Assembly: GCA_947243855.1 (NCBI GenBank)
Contig: CAMXIK010000004.1
Span: 62,001 to 126,000 of the forward strand
Source: an uncultured Lachnospiraceae bacterium
GTDB taxonomy: Bacteria > Bacillota > Clostridia > Lachnospirales > Lachnospiraceae
Length of the DNA: 64,000 bases
Direction: 5' to 3'
Position numbers and translations under genes: made by a program. Position 1 is the stretch's first letter, and the number at the start of each line of letters is the position of its first letter. Shown here one piece after another: positions 9,108 through 17,050 of the stretch. The notes under the pieces are model-generated. The model saw only the letters and a list, made by a program, of their open reading frames with translations, was not told where the DNA came from and did no database searches.

Positions 9108-10109
9108 CTATTCGTTTTTTGAAAGATAATTTTGGTATAACTGCTCTCTATATTCGCTATCGGAAAGGGCACGCTGTAATTCCTCGGTTTTTCCTGCGTC
9201 CATAAGGGATTTGAGAATTTGGGAGAGCAGATTGCGGCCTTCTTCTCGTCCTGCTGCAAGCCCCTCCTCGAGTCCTTCTGTGAGTCCGGCCTCATGTCCT
9301 TCCCGGTAGCCGATCTCCCGCCATTCTTTCCGTTCGCTCTTCATATGTTTTTCTTCGTCATATTCAAATATACTCACCGTGATTGCCTCCGCACGATTTT
9401 TCCTCAAAAAGTCTGAAAGAATTCCGTTTCTGATACAAGTATCTACCGCTTTTTCAACCGCTTCCGGCAAGGGCATTTCCTTTGCATAGGTTCTGACATG
9501 ATCCACATACTGGGCGTATTCTTTTAACAGGCGGCAGGCTTCTAATAGTTCCAGGTTATGTCCAAGGTTAATGTTATATACGGTTACTGACAATTCTAGT
9601 GCCGGTTCATCCTGCTTCTTCTCAAAGGCGTCCGACAGGTACAAAATCTGTTGCTCCGGCTGAAAGTCCGTCCCGTTGTAAAAGACAGCAAACCGTGGCG
9701 CTGGAATCTTAATCAGCGACTGACTGTACAGATTTTTGCCCTTGATTCGGTTCTGCAGCACTCTTGTCACGTAGAGTAAGTCGGGTAACGGCATGTTTGG
9801 GTTGTAGGTGGACTGGTGCTCATAGAGGAGCAGTTCAAAATCAAACACAAAGGAAATGTCATTCTTATAATTCATATAGACTGCATTTTCTAAGGTGGTG
9901 ATTTCCAGACTGTCTACATCCGTGTAGGCCGTATCATTCAACGCATTATACAAACTTAATAGACTTTCCTTTTCTCGGAAAATCATCCGAAATATGGTGT
10001 CTTTGTAGTTTCGATGTATGCCCGTTTCATTCGGGGGTGTTTTGCCCGCTTTTGATTCAGCTAAGCCCGTTCCAGTTACAGTGGTTTCATACCAGTTTGT
10101 TCCGTTCAT
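9108..10109 (-). CDS. Rpn family recombination-promoting nuclease / putative transposase
   Basis: A 333-residue protein of the Rpn (YhgA-like) PD-(D/E)XK family common in Lachnospiraceae. The N-terminal part has the family opening YKDTIFRMIFREKESLLSLYNAL. The nuclease core follows, with an acidic/FELLLYEHQST strand and NPNMPLPDLLYV. The last quarter is a helical tail with Gly-containing heptads (REGHEAGLTEGLEEGLAAG). Rpn proteins are DNA nucleases that stimulate recA-independent recombination in E. coli. I take the ATG at 10109, 7 bases after AAGGAGG; a TTG lies directly before it. No transposon ends are seen, so it is a solitary gene. Confidence 0.8.
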   Translation of the reverse strand: MNGTNWYETTVTGTGLAESKAGKTPPNETGIHRNYKDTIFRMIFREKESLLSLYNALNDTAYTDVDSLEITTLENAVYMNYKNDISFVFDFELLLYEHQSTYNPNMPLPDLLYVTRVLQNRIKGKNLYSQSLIKIPAPRFAVFYNGTDFQPEQQILYLSDAFEKKQDEPALELSVTVYNINLGHNLELLEACRLLKEYAQYVDHVRTYAKEMPLPEAVEKAVDTCIRNGILSDFLRKNRAEAITVSIFEYDEEKHMKSERKEWREIGYREGHEAGLTEGLEEGLAAGREEGRNLLSQILKSLMDAGKTEELQRALSDSEYREQLYQNYLSKNE

Positions 10110-10290
10110 CAAATGTCCTCCTTTGTCTGGCGGGCAGTCCTTGTGATATGGAAAATCCGCCGATGCAGGAGAACTGTTCCAGATCCTCCCGCTTTTGCAA
10201 TGGTTAATTGGATTTAAAGCATGGATTTTCTGAAACTTAGAATAAAAAAGAGATTACCGATCTGCTTATGATAGAAAATATGCTTTCATT

Positions 10291-10320
10291 ACTATAGCAC
10301 AGATATAACGAAATTGTAAA
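10291..10320 (-). promoter_or_regulatory. Promoter candidate for the Rpn nuclease gene
   Basis: Read on the minus strand, TTTACA (10320-10315) and TATAGT (10296-10291) are 18 bases apart. This predicts a 5' leader of roughly 170 bases before the ATG at 10109. Confidence 0.4.
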
Positions 10321-10405
10321 TATTTAGTTTTGAAAATATTATAAAGAATAGCAGGTCGGTTACAAAATGAGAAATTTGTTTTAAATCGGAAAGACTAATT
10401 TGGAG

Positions 10406-10415
10406 TTATGTAAAC
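10406..10415 (+). repeat. TTATGTAAAC dispersed motif copy (intergenic)
   Basis: One of 17 copies of TTATGTWAACY in the window, here continuing as TAAA. It lies 118 bases before the RsbW-like gene. Confidence 0.6.
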
Positions 10416-10532
10416 TAAATGCGAATTATACCGAAAAACATGCGATATATACCGTCTGCACAAAAGAATAACAGATATTATGATATGATTTAAAAAGAGA
10501 AATGTCGAGAAAAGGACAGTGAGGAGCGGCCT

Positions 10533-10940
10533 ATGAAGGAATTGACAGTGGAAGCGACGGTGGAGAGTATTCCAGTTATCACCGATTTTGTGGACGAACA
10601 GCTTGCCAGGTACGACTGCCCGATGAAGGCGCAGGCGCAGATTGATATTGCCATTGACGAATTATTCAGTAATATCGTCCACTATGCCTATCATCCCGGC
10701 ACAGGCCCCGCGACGGTGCGGGTGGAAGTCGTGGAAGAGCCTCTATCTGTGGTGATTACCTTTATCGATCAGGGCGTTCCCTATGATCCGCTTGCCAAAG
10801 AGGACCCGGACGTAACGCTCTCCGCACAGGAGAGGGAGATCGGCGGACTCGGAATCTACATCGTGAAGAAAAACATGAACGAAATTACATACGAATATAA
10901 GGATGGACGGAATATCTTGAAAATACGCAAGGAGCTGTAG
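10533..10940 (+). CDS. RsbW/SpoIIAB-like ATP-binding serine kinase (anti-sigma type)
   Basis: A 135-residue GHKL-fold protein. The ATP-binding motifs are an N box IDELFSNIVHYAY (about residues 46-58), G1 DQGVPYDPL (about 87-95) and G2 GGLGIYIVK (about 112-120). Family members bind a sigma factor or another target and phosphorylate a STAS-domain antagonist on Ser/Thr. The usual neighbours, a STAS antagonist and a sigma factor, are absent here. Instead it is followed after 5 bases by a hybrid histidine kinase, and a PP2C phosphatase lies convergent at the end of the cluster. Good ribosome binding site GAGGAG before the ATG. Confidence 0.85.
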   Translation: MKELTVEATVESIPVITDFVDEQLARYDCPMKAQAQIDIAIDELFSNIVHYAYHPGTGPATVRVEVVEEPLSVVITFIDQGVPYDPLAKEDPDVTLSAQEREIGGLGIYIVKKNMNEITYEYKDGRNILKIRKEL

Positions 10941-10945
10941 CGCAT

Positions 10946-13237
10946 ATGTTGGAGCAGAGAGACCATAAAGGGCTGTATCGGGAAATTGTAACCAATATGC
11001 TGGAGGGGGTCATGGTGATCAGCATGAACGGTAAGATCACCCTCTTAAACCCGTCGGCGGAACGAATTTTGGGATTGTCGCAGGAGGATATCGGCGATTC
11101 TTTTATTAATGTTTTTTTGACCAGAGAGGGAACGGACGATTTCAACGAGGCGATTTTAGACACGGTCTACGAGAAAAAGAAGGTAAGCAACATGCCGGTA
11201 GACTATATGCTTAACGGAGAGACGAGAAATCTGACGCTGACCACAAGCTACATCCATAGTGAAGGGGAAAAATCCGTGGTTGTGGTGATGGAGGACGTCA
11301 CGGAGTTAAACGAGCTGCGGGATGCGCAGACCGCTCTTGATAAGATACGGAAGCTGAATCTGGAATATGAGAAGGCGAAGGACGAGGCCGTCAGGGCGAA
11401 CGAGGCGAAAAGCCTGTTTCTTTCAAACATGTCCCACGAGATTAGAACGCCGATCAACGCGGTCTTGGGCATGAACGAGATGATCCTTCGAGAATGCGCG
11501 GACAAGCAGATTCTTTCCTATGCCGCGAATATCCGCAGCTCTGGGAAGACGCTTTTGTTTTTGATCAATGATATTTTAGATATGTCGAAAATTGAATCGG
11601 GAAAAATGGAGATTGTCCGGGTGGAATACGAGCCGGAAAACCTGATGATGGATCTGTGGAACGTGATATTTCTGCGGGCGCAGGAAAAGGGGCTTGCGAT
11701 TCAGTTTTCGCTGGATGAAACGCTGCCGAGAACACTGTATGGGGACGACGTGAGAATCAAACAGATCGTAACCAATCTGCTGACGAATGCAGTCAAATAC
11801 ACGCCGCAGGGAGGCATTGAAATGAAAGCGGCGTATGAGCGGACGGGGGATGAAGCGCTCAATCTGATCATATCCGTTAAGGACACGGGTATGGGCATCC
11901 GCAAGGAGGACATGGGAAAGCTGTTTGAAAGCTTCCAGCGGCTGGACGAGGAGAAAAACCGCAACATCGAGGGAACGGGGCTTGGCATGAACATTACCAT
12001 GTCGCTTTTGAAGCTGATGGACGGCGATATGAAGGTGGAGAGCGAATACGGGAAGGGTTCCGTTTTCACCGTCACGATTCCGCAGAGAATCGTCTGCGAC
12101 GAACCGACAGGGGACTTTGACTCCATCAGAAAGAGACGGGAGCAGAACCTGTCGAAGAAGCAGCAGTTTTTTGAAGCGCCGCAGGCAAGGGTGCTGGTGG
12201 TGGATGATAACAGCATGAACCTCACCGTATTCCAGTCGCTGTTAAAGCGGACGAAGATGCAGATTACCACGGCGGATTCTGGGAAAAAATGTCTGGAACT
12301 GGTGAAAAAAGAACCGTATCATATCATCTTTATGGATCATATGATGCCGGAGATGGACGGCATCGAGACGCTGCACGAAATGCAAAAGCTTTCGGATTAT
12401 CCAAACGCGGATACGCCGGTGATTGTTCTCACGGCTAACGCCCTGTCCGGCGCGAGGGAAGGGTATTTGAAGGAGGGATTTGCCGATTTTCTGACCAAGC
12501 CCATCGACGGCGACTTACTAGAGCGGACGGTGGAGAAGTTTTTGCCGGAAGCGCTGGTAGAAAGGACAGAGGATGAGGGTGCACAGCCGGAGGAGGAAGC
12601 CTTACAGATTGACCGGGAAAAGCTCCTTACCTACGATATCTCTGTGGAAAACGGGCTGTCCTATGCGAAGGGCGATCTGGATATGTATTTGGAGCTTGCG
12701 AGGCTGTTTGTCAAAGACCGGGCAAAGCAGGACGCCGTAGAAGGGCTTTTGTCCGAAGGAAATCTAAAGGACTATGCGATTCAGGTGCACGGCTTGAAAG
12801 GAAACGCAAGGACTCTCGGCGCGGACAAGCTTGCAGACATGGCCTTTGAACATGAAAAGGAGAGTAAGGCGGGAAACGCAGCCTATGCGGAGGCTCATTT
12901 TGAGGAGCTGCGGGGCGTTTGGGATCATACGCTTGCCGGATTTGAGGAGCTGTTACATGACTGTGGAAAAGGGGAGGCCGATAAATATGGCGCGGCAGCC
13001 GACGGCGGGGAGACCGTTACCTTGTCTGAAAGCGACTTGGAGGCTGTGGCCCTTCTGCTAGACGACTTTGAGACACAGAAAGCGATAGAGCGGCTGCAGG
13101 AGTGGATACAGAAGCCCTTGGAGCCAGTGATGCATGAACGGATTAAAAACGTGCTGATCGCTTTGGAGGACGAATTTGACGAGGATAAAGCGATCGAACT
13201 TTTAAGGGAAAAAGGAGGAGAAGACAGTGGACATTAA
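10946..13237 (+). CDS. PAS-containing hybrid sensor histidine kinase with receiver and HPt domains
   Basis: A 763-residue cytoplasmic phosphorelay kinase; no membrane segment is seen. Domain order: PAS (about residues 10-120), coiled linker, HisKA with SNMSHEIRTPINAVLG (phospho-His about 165), HATPase with N box TNLLTNAVKYT and DTGMGI. A receiver starts at VLVVDDNSMN, with its phospho-Asp in FMDHMMPEMDG. The C-terminal HPt has VHGLKGNART. The architecture resembles stand-alone regulatory kinases that route phosphate inwards and then to a soluble receiver; the next gene encodes such a receiver and overlaps this one by 11 bases. Signal unknown. Its link to the RsbW-like and PP2C proteins is inferred from gene order. 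Confidence 0.9.
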   Translation: MLEQRDHKGLYREIVTNMLEGVMVISMNGKITLLNPSAERILGLSQEDIGDSFINVFLTREGTDDFNEAILDTVYEKKKVSNMPVDYMLNGETRNLTLTTSYIHSEGEKSVVVVMEDVTELNELRDAQTALDKIRKLNLEYEKAKDEAVRANEAKSLFLSNMSHEIRTPINAVLGMNEMILRECADKQILSYAANIRSSGKTLLFLINDILDMSKIESGKMEIVRVEYEPENLMMDLWNVIFLRAQEKGLAIQFSLDETLPRTLYGDDVRIKQIVTNLLTNAVKYTPQGGIEMKAAYERTGDEALNLIISVKDTGMGIRKEDMGKLFESFQRLDEEKNRNIEGTGLGMNITMSLLKLMDGDMKVESEYGKGSVFTVTIPQRIVCDEPTGDFDSIRKRREQNLSKKQQFFEAPQARVLVVDDNSMNLTVFQSLLKRTKMQITTADSGKKCLELVKKEPYHIIFMDHMMPEMDGIETLHEMQKLSDYPNADTPVIVLTANALSGAREGYLKEGFADFLTKPIDGDLLERTVEKFLPEALVERTEDEGAQPEEEALQIDREKLLTYDISVENGLSYAKGDLDMYLELARLFVKDRAKQDAVEGLLSEGNLKDYAIQVHGLKGNARTLGADKLADMAFEHEKESKAGNAAYAEAHFEELRGVWDHTLAGFEELLHDCGKGEADKYGAAADGGETVTLSESDLEAVALLLDDFETQKAIERLQEWIQKPLEPVMHERIKNVLIALEDEFDEDKAIELLREKGGEDSGH

Positions 13238-13637
13238 CAAGAAAGAGATTGTAGCGGTGGATGACAGCAGTATTGTGTTAAAAATGCTGGTGAAGGTGTT
13301 GGGCAATAAATATGAAATGCACGTGTTTAACGGCGGGAAACGCGCGCTGCAGTATTTGAAGGACAGGACGCCCGACCTGATTATTCTCGACATTGATATG
13401 CCGGAGATTAATGGTTACGAGATGCTTAAAATGATTAAGGAGAAGGAGCATCTTTTGCAGGTGCCGGTTATTTTTCTTACGTCCAACAATGATAAAAACC
13501 ATGTGGTCAGAGCCGTGGCAGGCGGCGCGAAGGACTATGTAGTAAAGCCCATCGACGAGGATATCCTGATGGATAAGGTGAGGGCGGTGTTAAAGGAGGA
13601 ACCGGAAAGCGAGATCATGAGCTGGAATGATCTTTAA
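13227..13637 (+). CDS. Stand-alone CheY-like response regulator receiver
   Basis: A 136-residue single-domain receiver. It has the acidic pair VDDSS, the phospho-acceptor Asp in LIILDIDMPEINGYE, the conserved Thr/Ser in FLTSNN and the Lys in VVKPID. No output domain follows, only a short acidic tail. It is the probable terminal phosphate acceptor of the hybrid kinase whose gene it overlaps by 11 bases. The start is a GTG with GGAGGAG just before it. It is convergent with the phosphatase gene; the two stop codons overlap. Confidence 0.9.
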   Translation: MDINKKEIVAVDDSSIVLKMLVKVLGNKYEMHVFNGGKRALQYLKDRTPDLIILDIDMPEINGYEMLKMIKEKEHLLQVPVIFLTSNNDKNHVVRAVAGGAKDYVVKPIDEDILMDKVRAVLKEEPESEIMSWNDL

Positions 13638-15058
13638 TCCGGCCTTTCCATAGCTTTCAGATAGGCCACACTGAGCATCGTAATATCATCAAACTGCGGG
13701 GCTTCTCCCACAAAGGCGTCAAGATCCGCTTTGACGGCAGGGAGAAGTTCCGCTGGTTTTTTTGCGCTATTTTTGGAGAGGACATCCGCCAGCCGTTCCA
13801 TACCGTAAAGCTCGTACGTCGCGTTGGTGGCTTCGGTCACGCCGTCCGTATACTGGAAAATCTTATCTCCCGGCGAAAGCCGAATGCTGCCGCTTTGATA
13901 TTTTATGTTTTCCATGCCAGCAAGCACGAACCCCGGTTTCAGCTTATAAGGCTCATAGGCATGGCCTGCTTTTGCGATAAAGGGCATTTCGTGTCCGGCA
14001 TTGACGAAGCAAAATTCCCCTGTCACCAGATCAAGAACGCCCTCGAAAGCCGTGATAAACAGGCCTTCGCTGTTGGATTCGCAAAGCAGATTATTCACTT
14101 CCGAAAAAATATCGCCCAGATCATGGCCCGGTTTGGTGTGATCTTTGATCAACGTCTTGCCGATCACCATAAAGAGGGCGGCGGGAACGCCTTTTCCTGA
14201 TACGTCTGCAATGACGATGGCAAGGTGTGTCTCGTCCACCATGAAAAAGTCATAGAAATCGCCGCCCACTTCCTTGGCAGGGTTCATGGTGGCGTAGATA
14301 TCAAATTCGGGCCGCTCCGGAAAAGCGGGAAAAATACAGGGAAGCATGTCGGCCTGAATCCGCGTCGCAACATCCAGCTCCGTGGAGATACGCTGGCGTT
14401 CTTCGCTGTCTTTAATCTGTTTTTCCAGAAGCCGTCTGGTACGCGTGGCTACAGTGGTACAGATAGAAGAAATGCCCAGAAGAACCAGAGCGCGCGGGAG
14501 TACAAAGAAGAGAAAAGCCTCAAAAAGCATCTTGCCAGTGATGACTCTTTTGGTGATGTCGGGTTCCGAGACTAACAGATTCAGATCCCCCTCGCCGATG
14601 TACATCCCTACATAGATGGAGGCGGAAAAAAGAATCCATGAGGCCACAAGGGTAAGCTGCGTCAGCCTCTTGGAGTAATAATGACAGCTTAAGGAAATTG
14701 GCACAGCCCACGCCAGAACGCCGTGTTTTGGCATGGCGCTGGACAAAATAAAAATACTGATGATGCCGCAGATGACGATGGCATATTTTAACCAGCCCGG
14801 CGTACCGTTTGTGATTTTGCACAGCAGGGTCGGGATCAGGAAAAATAGGATGGTGAAAGGCATACCGATATTCATAATCATAGGGGGAATGATGAAGATA
14901 CCAAGCAGGTTAAACAGCCATGACAAGGCGCCCACGGCGGCGCAGACAATCAGGCATTTCGCAGCGTACTGGTTGGCCTCCGTCTCGTTTTCCCGCATCG
15001 CGATCCATTCGGATTCCACATTGATTTCCCGTGCTTTTTTCTGTCTGTCTTTTTTCAA
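13634..15058 (-). CDS. Membrane-bound PP2C-type (RsbU/SpoIIE family) serine phosphatase
   Basis: A 474-residue protein. About six membrane helices occupy residues 33-215, then a short coiled linker (LEKQIKDSEERQRISTEL) leads to a C-terminal SpoIIE/RsbU phosphatase domain. Metal-binding signatures are visible: KEVGGDFYDFF, IADVSGKGVPAALFM, NAGHEMPF, YTDGVTEATN and FDDITML. Such enzymes dephosphorylate STAS anti-sigma antagonists, opposing RsbW-type kinases, which fits the RsbW-like gene in this cluster. The start appears to be a TTG at 15058 with gaggg 8 bases upstream; the first internal Met is residue 21. Transcribed towards the receiver gene. Confidence 0.85.
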   Translation of the reverse strand: MKKDRQKKAREINVESEWIAMRENETEANQYAAKCLIVCAAVGALSWLFNLLGIFIIPPMIMNIGMPFTILFFLIPTLLCKITNGTPGWLKYAIVICGIISIFILSSAMPKHGVLAWAVPISLSCHYYSKRLTQLTLVASWILFSASIYVGMYIGEGDLNLLVSEPDITKRVITGKMLFEAFLFFVLPRALVLLGISSICTTVATRTRRLLEKQIKDSEERQRISTELDVATRIQADMLPCIFPAFPERPEFDIYATMNPAKEVGGDFYDFFMVDETHLAIVIADVSGKGVPAALFMVIGKTLIKDHTKPGHDLGDIFSEVNNLLCESNSEGLFITAFEGVLDLVTGEFCFVNAGHEMPFIAKAGHAYEPYKLKPGFVLAGMENIKYQSGSIRLSPGDKIFQYTDGVTEATNATYELYGMERLADVLSKNSAKKPAELLPAVKADLDAFVGEAPQFDDITMLSVAYLKAMERPD

Positions 15059-15100
15059 ATCCGTACCCTCTTTTGTTCTAAATAGATGGAATGCTGCAGC

Positions 15101-15172
15101 AGTGCGCAGAGAGTCCGGAGCTTATTTGTTGTGAATGCTGTAAATTAGAATGCGGAGTCCGGACTGCGCACT
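15101..15172. repeat. Long-armed inverted repeat upstream of the PP2C phosphatase gene
   Basis: AGTGCGCAG at 15101-15109 pairs with CTGCGCACT at 15164-15172. Inside, a further stretch built on AGTCCGGA can pair with the GGAGTCCGGACT block at 15154-15165, with a small offset. The loop is about 35 bases. It begins 43 bases from the phosphatase start, so it could act as a leader hairpin or a regulator site. Confidence 0.5.
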
Positions 15173-15277
15173 TAATTCAAGTATAACAGGAGAAAATGAG
15201 GGACGGAATGCAAAATATGCCGTGAAAAGCGCAATTTATGCCGTGATACAAAAATATTTGAGAATCACAAATGGGAA

Positions 15278-15306
15278 TTGTTTGTGAGAAAGAATAATGC
15301 TATACT
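15278..15306 (+). promoter_or_regulatory. Sigma-A-type promoter for the 76-residue gene
   Basis: TTGTTT (15278-15283), 17 bases, then TATACT (15301-15306). It lies 62 bases before the ATG at 15369. Confidence 0.65.
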
Positions 15307-15368
15307 GTTCACGAAAGCAATGAGCAGTGCGTGCGCTGCGGACAAGGTTACTAAAAGAGGAATCAACT

Positions 15369-15599
15369 ATGCGGGAAATGGAATTTAAGATGGAGCGTCC
15401 CGGCCTTCTCAAGGAGGGCGACCGGATTACGGTGACGGAAGGCGTTCTCCCCAGTAACTATTATTATACGATAGACCCGTCCCTTGCGATGTCGGGGAAC
15501 TTTCCGTTTCGGGAGAGGATGCTGGAGCGCGAGGGGGTGGTAGCCGAAGTGAAAGAGACGGCCAGAGGATATTATGTGGTAGCAAGATTTGGACAATAG
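15369..15599 (+). CDS. Small conserved-looking hypothetical protein
   Basis: A 76-residue soluble protein with no membrane segment and no domain I recognise. It looks mostly beta-stranded: GDRITVTEG, NYYYTIDP, GVVAEVKE and GYYVVARF are alternating hydrophobic/polar strands, suggesting a small beta-barrel such as an OB- or KOW-like fold (inference only). The ATG at 15369 is chosen for the AAAGAGG 8 bases upstream; an in-frame GTG at 15327 lies too near the promoter. It is followed after 17 bases by ridA and probably co-transcribed with it. Confidence 0.6.
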   Translation: MREMEFKMERPGLLKEGDRITVTEGVLPSNYYYTIDPSLAMSGNFPFRERMLEREGVVAEVKETARGYYVVARFGQ

Positions 15600-15616
15600 A
15601 AAGAGAGGAAAATGTT

Positions 15617-15994
15617 ATGTTAACTAAAGTATCTACAGAGAAAGCGCCGGCGGCCATCGGGCCTTATTCGCAGGGAATCATTGCGGGAGATTTTCTCTTT
15701 GCGTCAGGACAGATTCCGATTGACCCAGCCACAGGAGAAATCAAAGGCAAGGATGTGACGGAGCAGGCGGAGCAGGCGATGAAGAACGTAGGAGCGATTC
15801 TTGCGGAAGCGGGCGCAGACTATACAAAGGTAGTAAAGACGACCTGTTTTCTGGCGGAGATGGCGGATTTTGCGGCATTCAATGCGGTATATGAAAAATA
15901 TTTTACGGAAAAACCCGCGAGAAGCTGCGTTGCGGTGAAGCAGCTTCCTAAAGATGTGTTGTGCGAGGTGGAAGTGACAGCATACCTAAAGTAG
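15617..15994 (+). CDS. ridA: RidA family enamine/imine deaminase
   Basis: A 125-residue protein of standard RidA (YjgF/YER057c/UK114) length. Recognisable segments are APAAIGPYSQGI at the N-terminus, FASGQIPIDP, the family helix with VTEQAEQAMKNVGAIL, and the C-terminal signature PARSCVAVKQLPKDVLCEVE containing the substrate-binding Arg. RidA hydrolyses reactive 2-aminoacrylate and related enamines released by PLP enzymes, protecting metabolism. The start codon itself lies inside a TTATGTTAAC copy of the dispersed motif (15615-15624). GAGAGGAAA serves as the ribosome binding site. Confidence 0.95.
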   Translation: MLTKVSTEKAPAAIGPYSQGIIAGDFLFASGQIPIDPATGEIKGKDVTEQAEQAMKNVGAILAEAGADYTKVVKTTCFLAEMADFAAFNAVYEKYFTEKPARSCVAVKQLPKDVLCEVEVTAYLK

Positions 15995-16004
15995 AAGAAA
16001 TATG

Positions 16005-16014
16005 GTTTACATAA
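16005..16014 (-). repeat. TTATGTAAAC dispersed motif copy (intergenic)
   Basis: A minus-strand copy, continuing as CATA, in the short gap between ridA and the shikimate kinase gene, 45 bases before the latter's start. Confidence 0.6.
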
Positions 16015-16058
16015 ATTTCTAGAAAACCTGTATAAAACGAGAAAGGTTACTATAAATA

Positions 16059-16559
16059 TTGAAAAAGAACAATATCATACTCATTGGTATGCCCGGCGCG
16101 GGAAAGAGCACGGTGGGCGTGGTGCTTGCCAAAAAGCTGGGGTATGCGTTTGTGGACGCTGATCTGCTTATCCAAAGCAGGGAGGGAAAACTGCTCCATG
16201 AGCTGATTTCTGAACAGGGCGTGGAGGGCTTCTGGAAATTGGAGGAATCTGTCGGCGAGTCCATCGAGACGCACAGAACTGTGATTGCCACCGGAGGAAG
16301 CGCAGTCTACGGGCCAAAAGCCATGAGCCATTATAAGCAGATCGGCACGGTGATTTATCTTTCGCTTCCGCTGCCACAGATCAGGGAGAGACTGGGCGAT
16401 CTGGATGAACGCGGCGTTACTTTGCGGGAGGGGCAGGATCTGGACGGGCTTTACGAAGAACGGGTTCCTCTTTATGAAAAGTACGCGGATGATACGGTGG
16501 CATGCGAGGGACTTTCGATCCGGGAGATCGTAGAAAAAATTGCGAAGATAACTGCATAA
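16059..16559 (+). CDS. aroK: Shikimate kinase
   Basis: A 166-residue P-loop kinase: Walker A GMPGAGKST (residues 10-18), the shikimate-binding acidic pair in FVDADLLI, and ATGGSAV, the family's glycine-rich TGG segment in which the usual third Gly is Ser. It phosphorylates shikimate in aromatic amino-acid synthesis. The start is a TTG at 16059 after a GAAAGG site; the next Met, residue 11, lies inside the P-loop, so a later start is impossible. Other aro genes are not adjacent. The GGS change is mild, but another small-molecule kinase of the AroK family cannot be excluded. Confidence 0.8.
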   Translation: MKKNNIILIGMPGAGKSTVGVVLAKKLGYAFVDADLLIQSREGKLLHELISEQGVEGFWKLEESVGESIETHRTVIATGGSAVYGPKAMSHYKQIGTVIYLSLPLPQIRERLGDLDERGVTLREGQDLDGLYEERVPLYEKYADDTVACEGLSIREIVEKIAKITA

Positions 16560-16567
16560 TTTTATGA

Positions 16568-16611
16568 AAAAAGACAGAGAATATCAAGGAAAAGATAGTC
16601 TCTGTCTCTTT
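16568..16611 (+). terminator. Probable terminator after aroK
   Basis: Perfect 9-base arms AGACAGAGA (16572-16580) and TCTCTGTCT (16599-16607) are extended by an A-run before and CTTT after. The loop is long, at 18 bases, and the T-run is weak. Confidence 0.45.
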
Positions 16612-16627
16612 ATGCGCGCGTTTCGAG

Positions 16628-16649
16628 TCTGCTTATGCGCATAAGCAGA
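16628..16649. repeat. Perfect 22-base palindrome upstream of spoVAE
   Basis: The 11-base arm TCTGCTTATGC (16628-16638) is followed directly by its exact reverse complement (16639-16649). Flanking GA/TC add two more pairs after one mismatch. It ends 29 bases before the spoVAE ATG. With no loop it is better explained as an operator for a dimeric regulator than as an RNA hairpin. Confidence 0.65.
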
Positions 16650-16677
16650 GTCAGAAAGTAACATGGAGGAAAATAGG

Positions 16678-17034
16678 ATGGATTATATCAACGCATTTTG
16701 GGTGGGCGGTCTGATCTGCGCGTTAGTGCAGATTCTGTTGGAGAAAACGAAGCTTCTGCCGGGGCGCGTTATGGTATTATTGGTGTGTACTGGCGCTGTG
16801 ATTAGTTTTTTCGGTTTGTACGAGCCTTTTATGGAGTATGCGGGAGCCGGGGCCAGCGTGCCGCTTCTCGGCTATGGAAATATTTTAATGAAGGGCGTAA
16901 AAGAGGCCGTAGATCAAAACGGATTTATCGGTCTGTTTCAAGGCGGCTTTAAAACCGGAGCTGTGGGATGCGCCGCGGCATTGATTTTTGGGTATCTGGC
17001 GAGCCTAATTTTCCGCCCGAAAATGAAGGGATAA
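16678..17034 (+). CDS. spoVAE: Stage V sporulation protein AE (SpoVAEb type)
   Basis: A 118-residue integral membrane protein of the SpoVAC/SpoVAEb family, with about three or four helices. Family landmarks are YINAFWVGGLICALVQILL at the start, SFFGLYEPFMEYAGAGASVPLLGYGN in the middle and GGFKTGAVGCAAALIFGYL near the end. It forms part of the SpoVA channel for Ca-dipicolinate in the spore membrane. The ATG at 16678 follows GGAGG by 9 bases; an ATG at 16663 overlaps that site. No clear sigma-G promoter is found, but a perfect palindrome lies just upstream. It is separated from spoVAD by 7.6 kb. Confidence 0.9.
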   Translation: MDYINAFWVGGLICALVQILLEKTKLLPGRVMVLLVCTGAVISFFGLYEPFMEYAGAGASVPLLGYGNILMKGVKEAVDQNGFIGLFQGGFKTGAVGCAAALIFGYLASLIFRPKMKG

Positions 17035-17050
17035 AATTTTTTTACCTTTT

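Larger units (their letters stand above)
10110..10532. other. AT-rich divergent intergenic region (423 bp)
   Basis: This non-coding gap separates the leftward nuclease gene from the rightward signalling cluster. It contains a leftward promoter candidate, one copy of the TTATGTAAAC motif (10406-10415) and a TATGAT -10-like element near 10480 for the rightward genes. No ORF with a ribosome binding site and no strong hairpin are seen. Confidence 0.5.
15059..15368. other. Divergent intergenic region with a large inverted repeat
   Basis: This 310-base gap lies between the leftward phosphatase gene and the rightward 76-residue gene. It holds an inverted repeat with 9-base perfect arms (15101-15109 and 15164-15172) that would lie in the phosphatase leader. 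A perfect 10-base palindrome AGTCCGGACT (15156-15165) is also present, together with a good rightward promoter. No further ORF is supported. Confidence 0.5.

Noticed and set aside
9108..10109. Insertion sequence around the Rpn gene
   Set aside because: No terminal inverted repeats or target duplications are seen around the gene; the flanking hairpin is an ordinary terminator.
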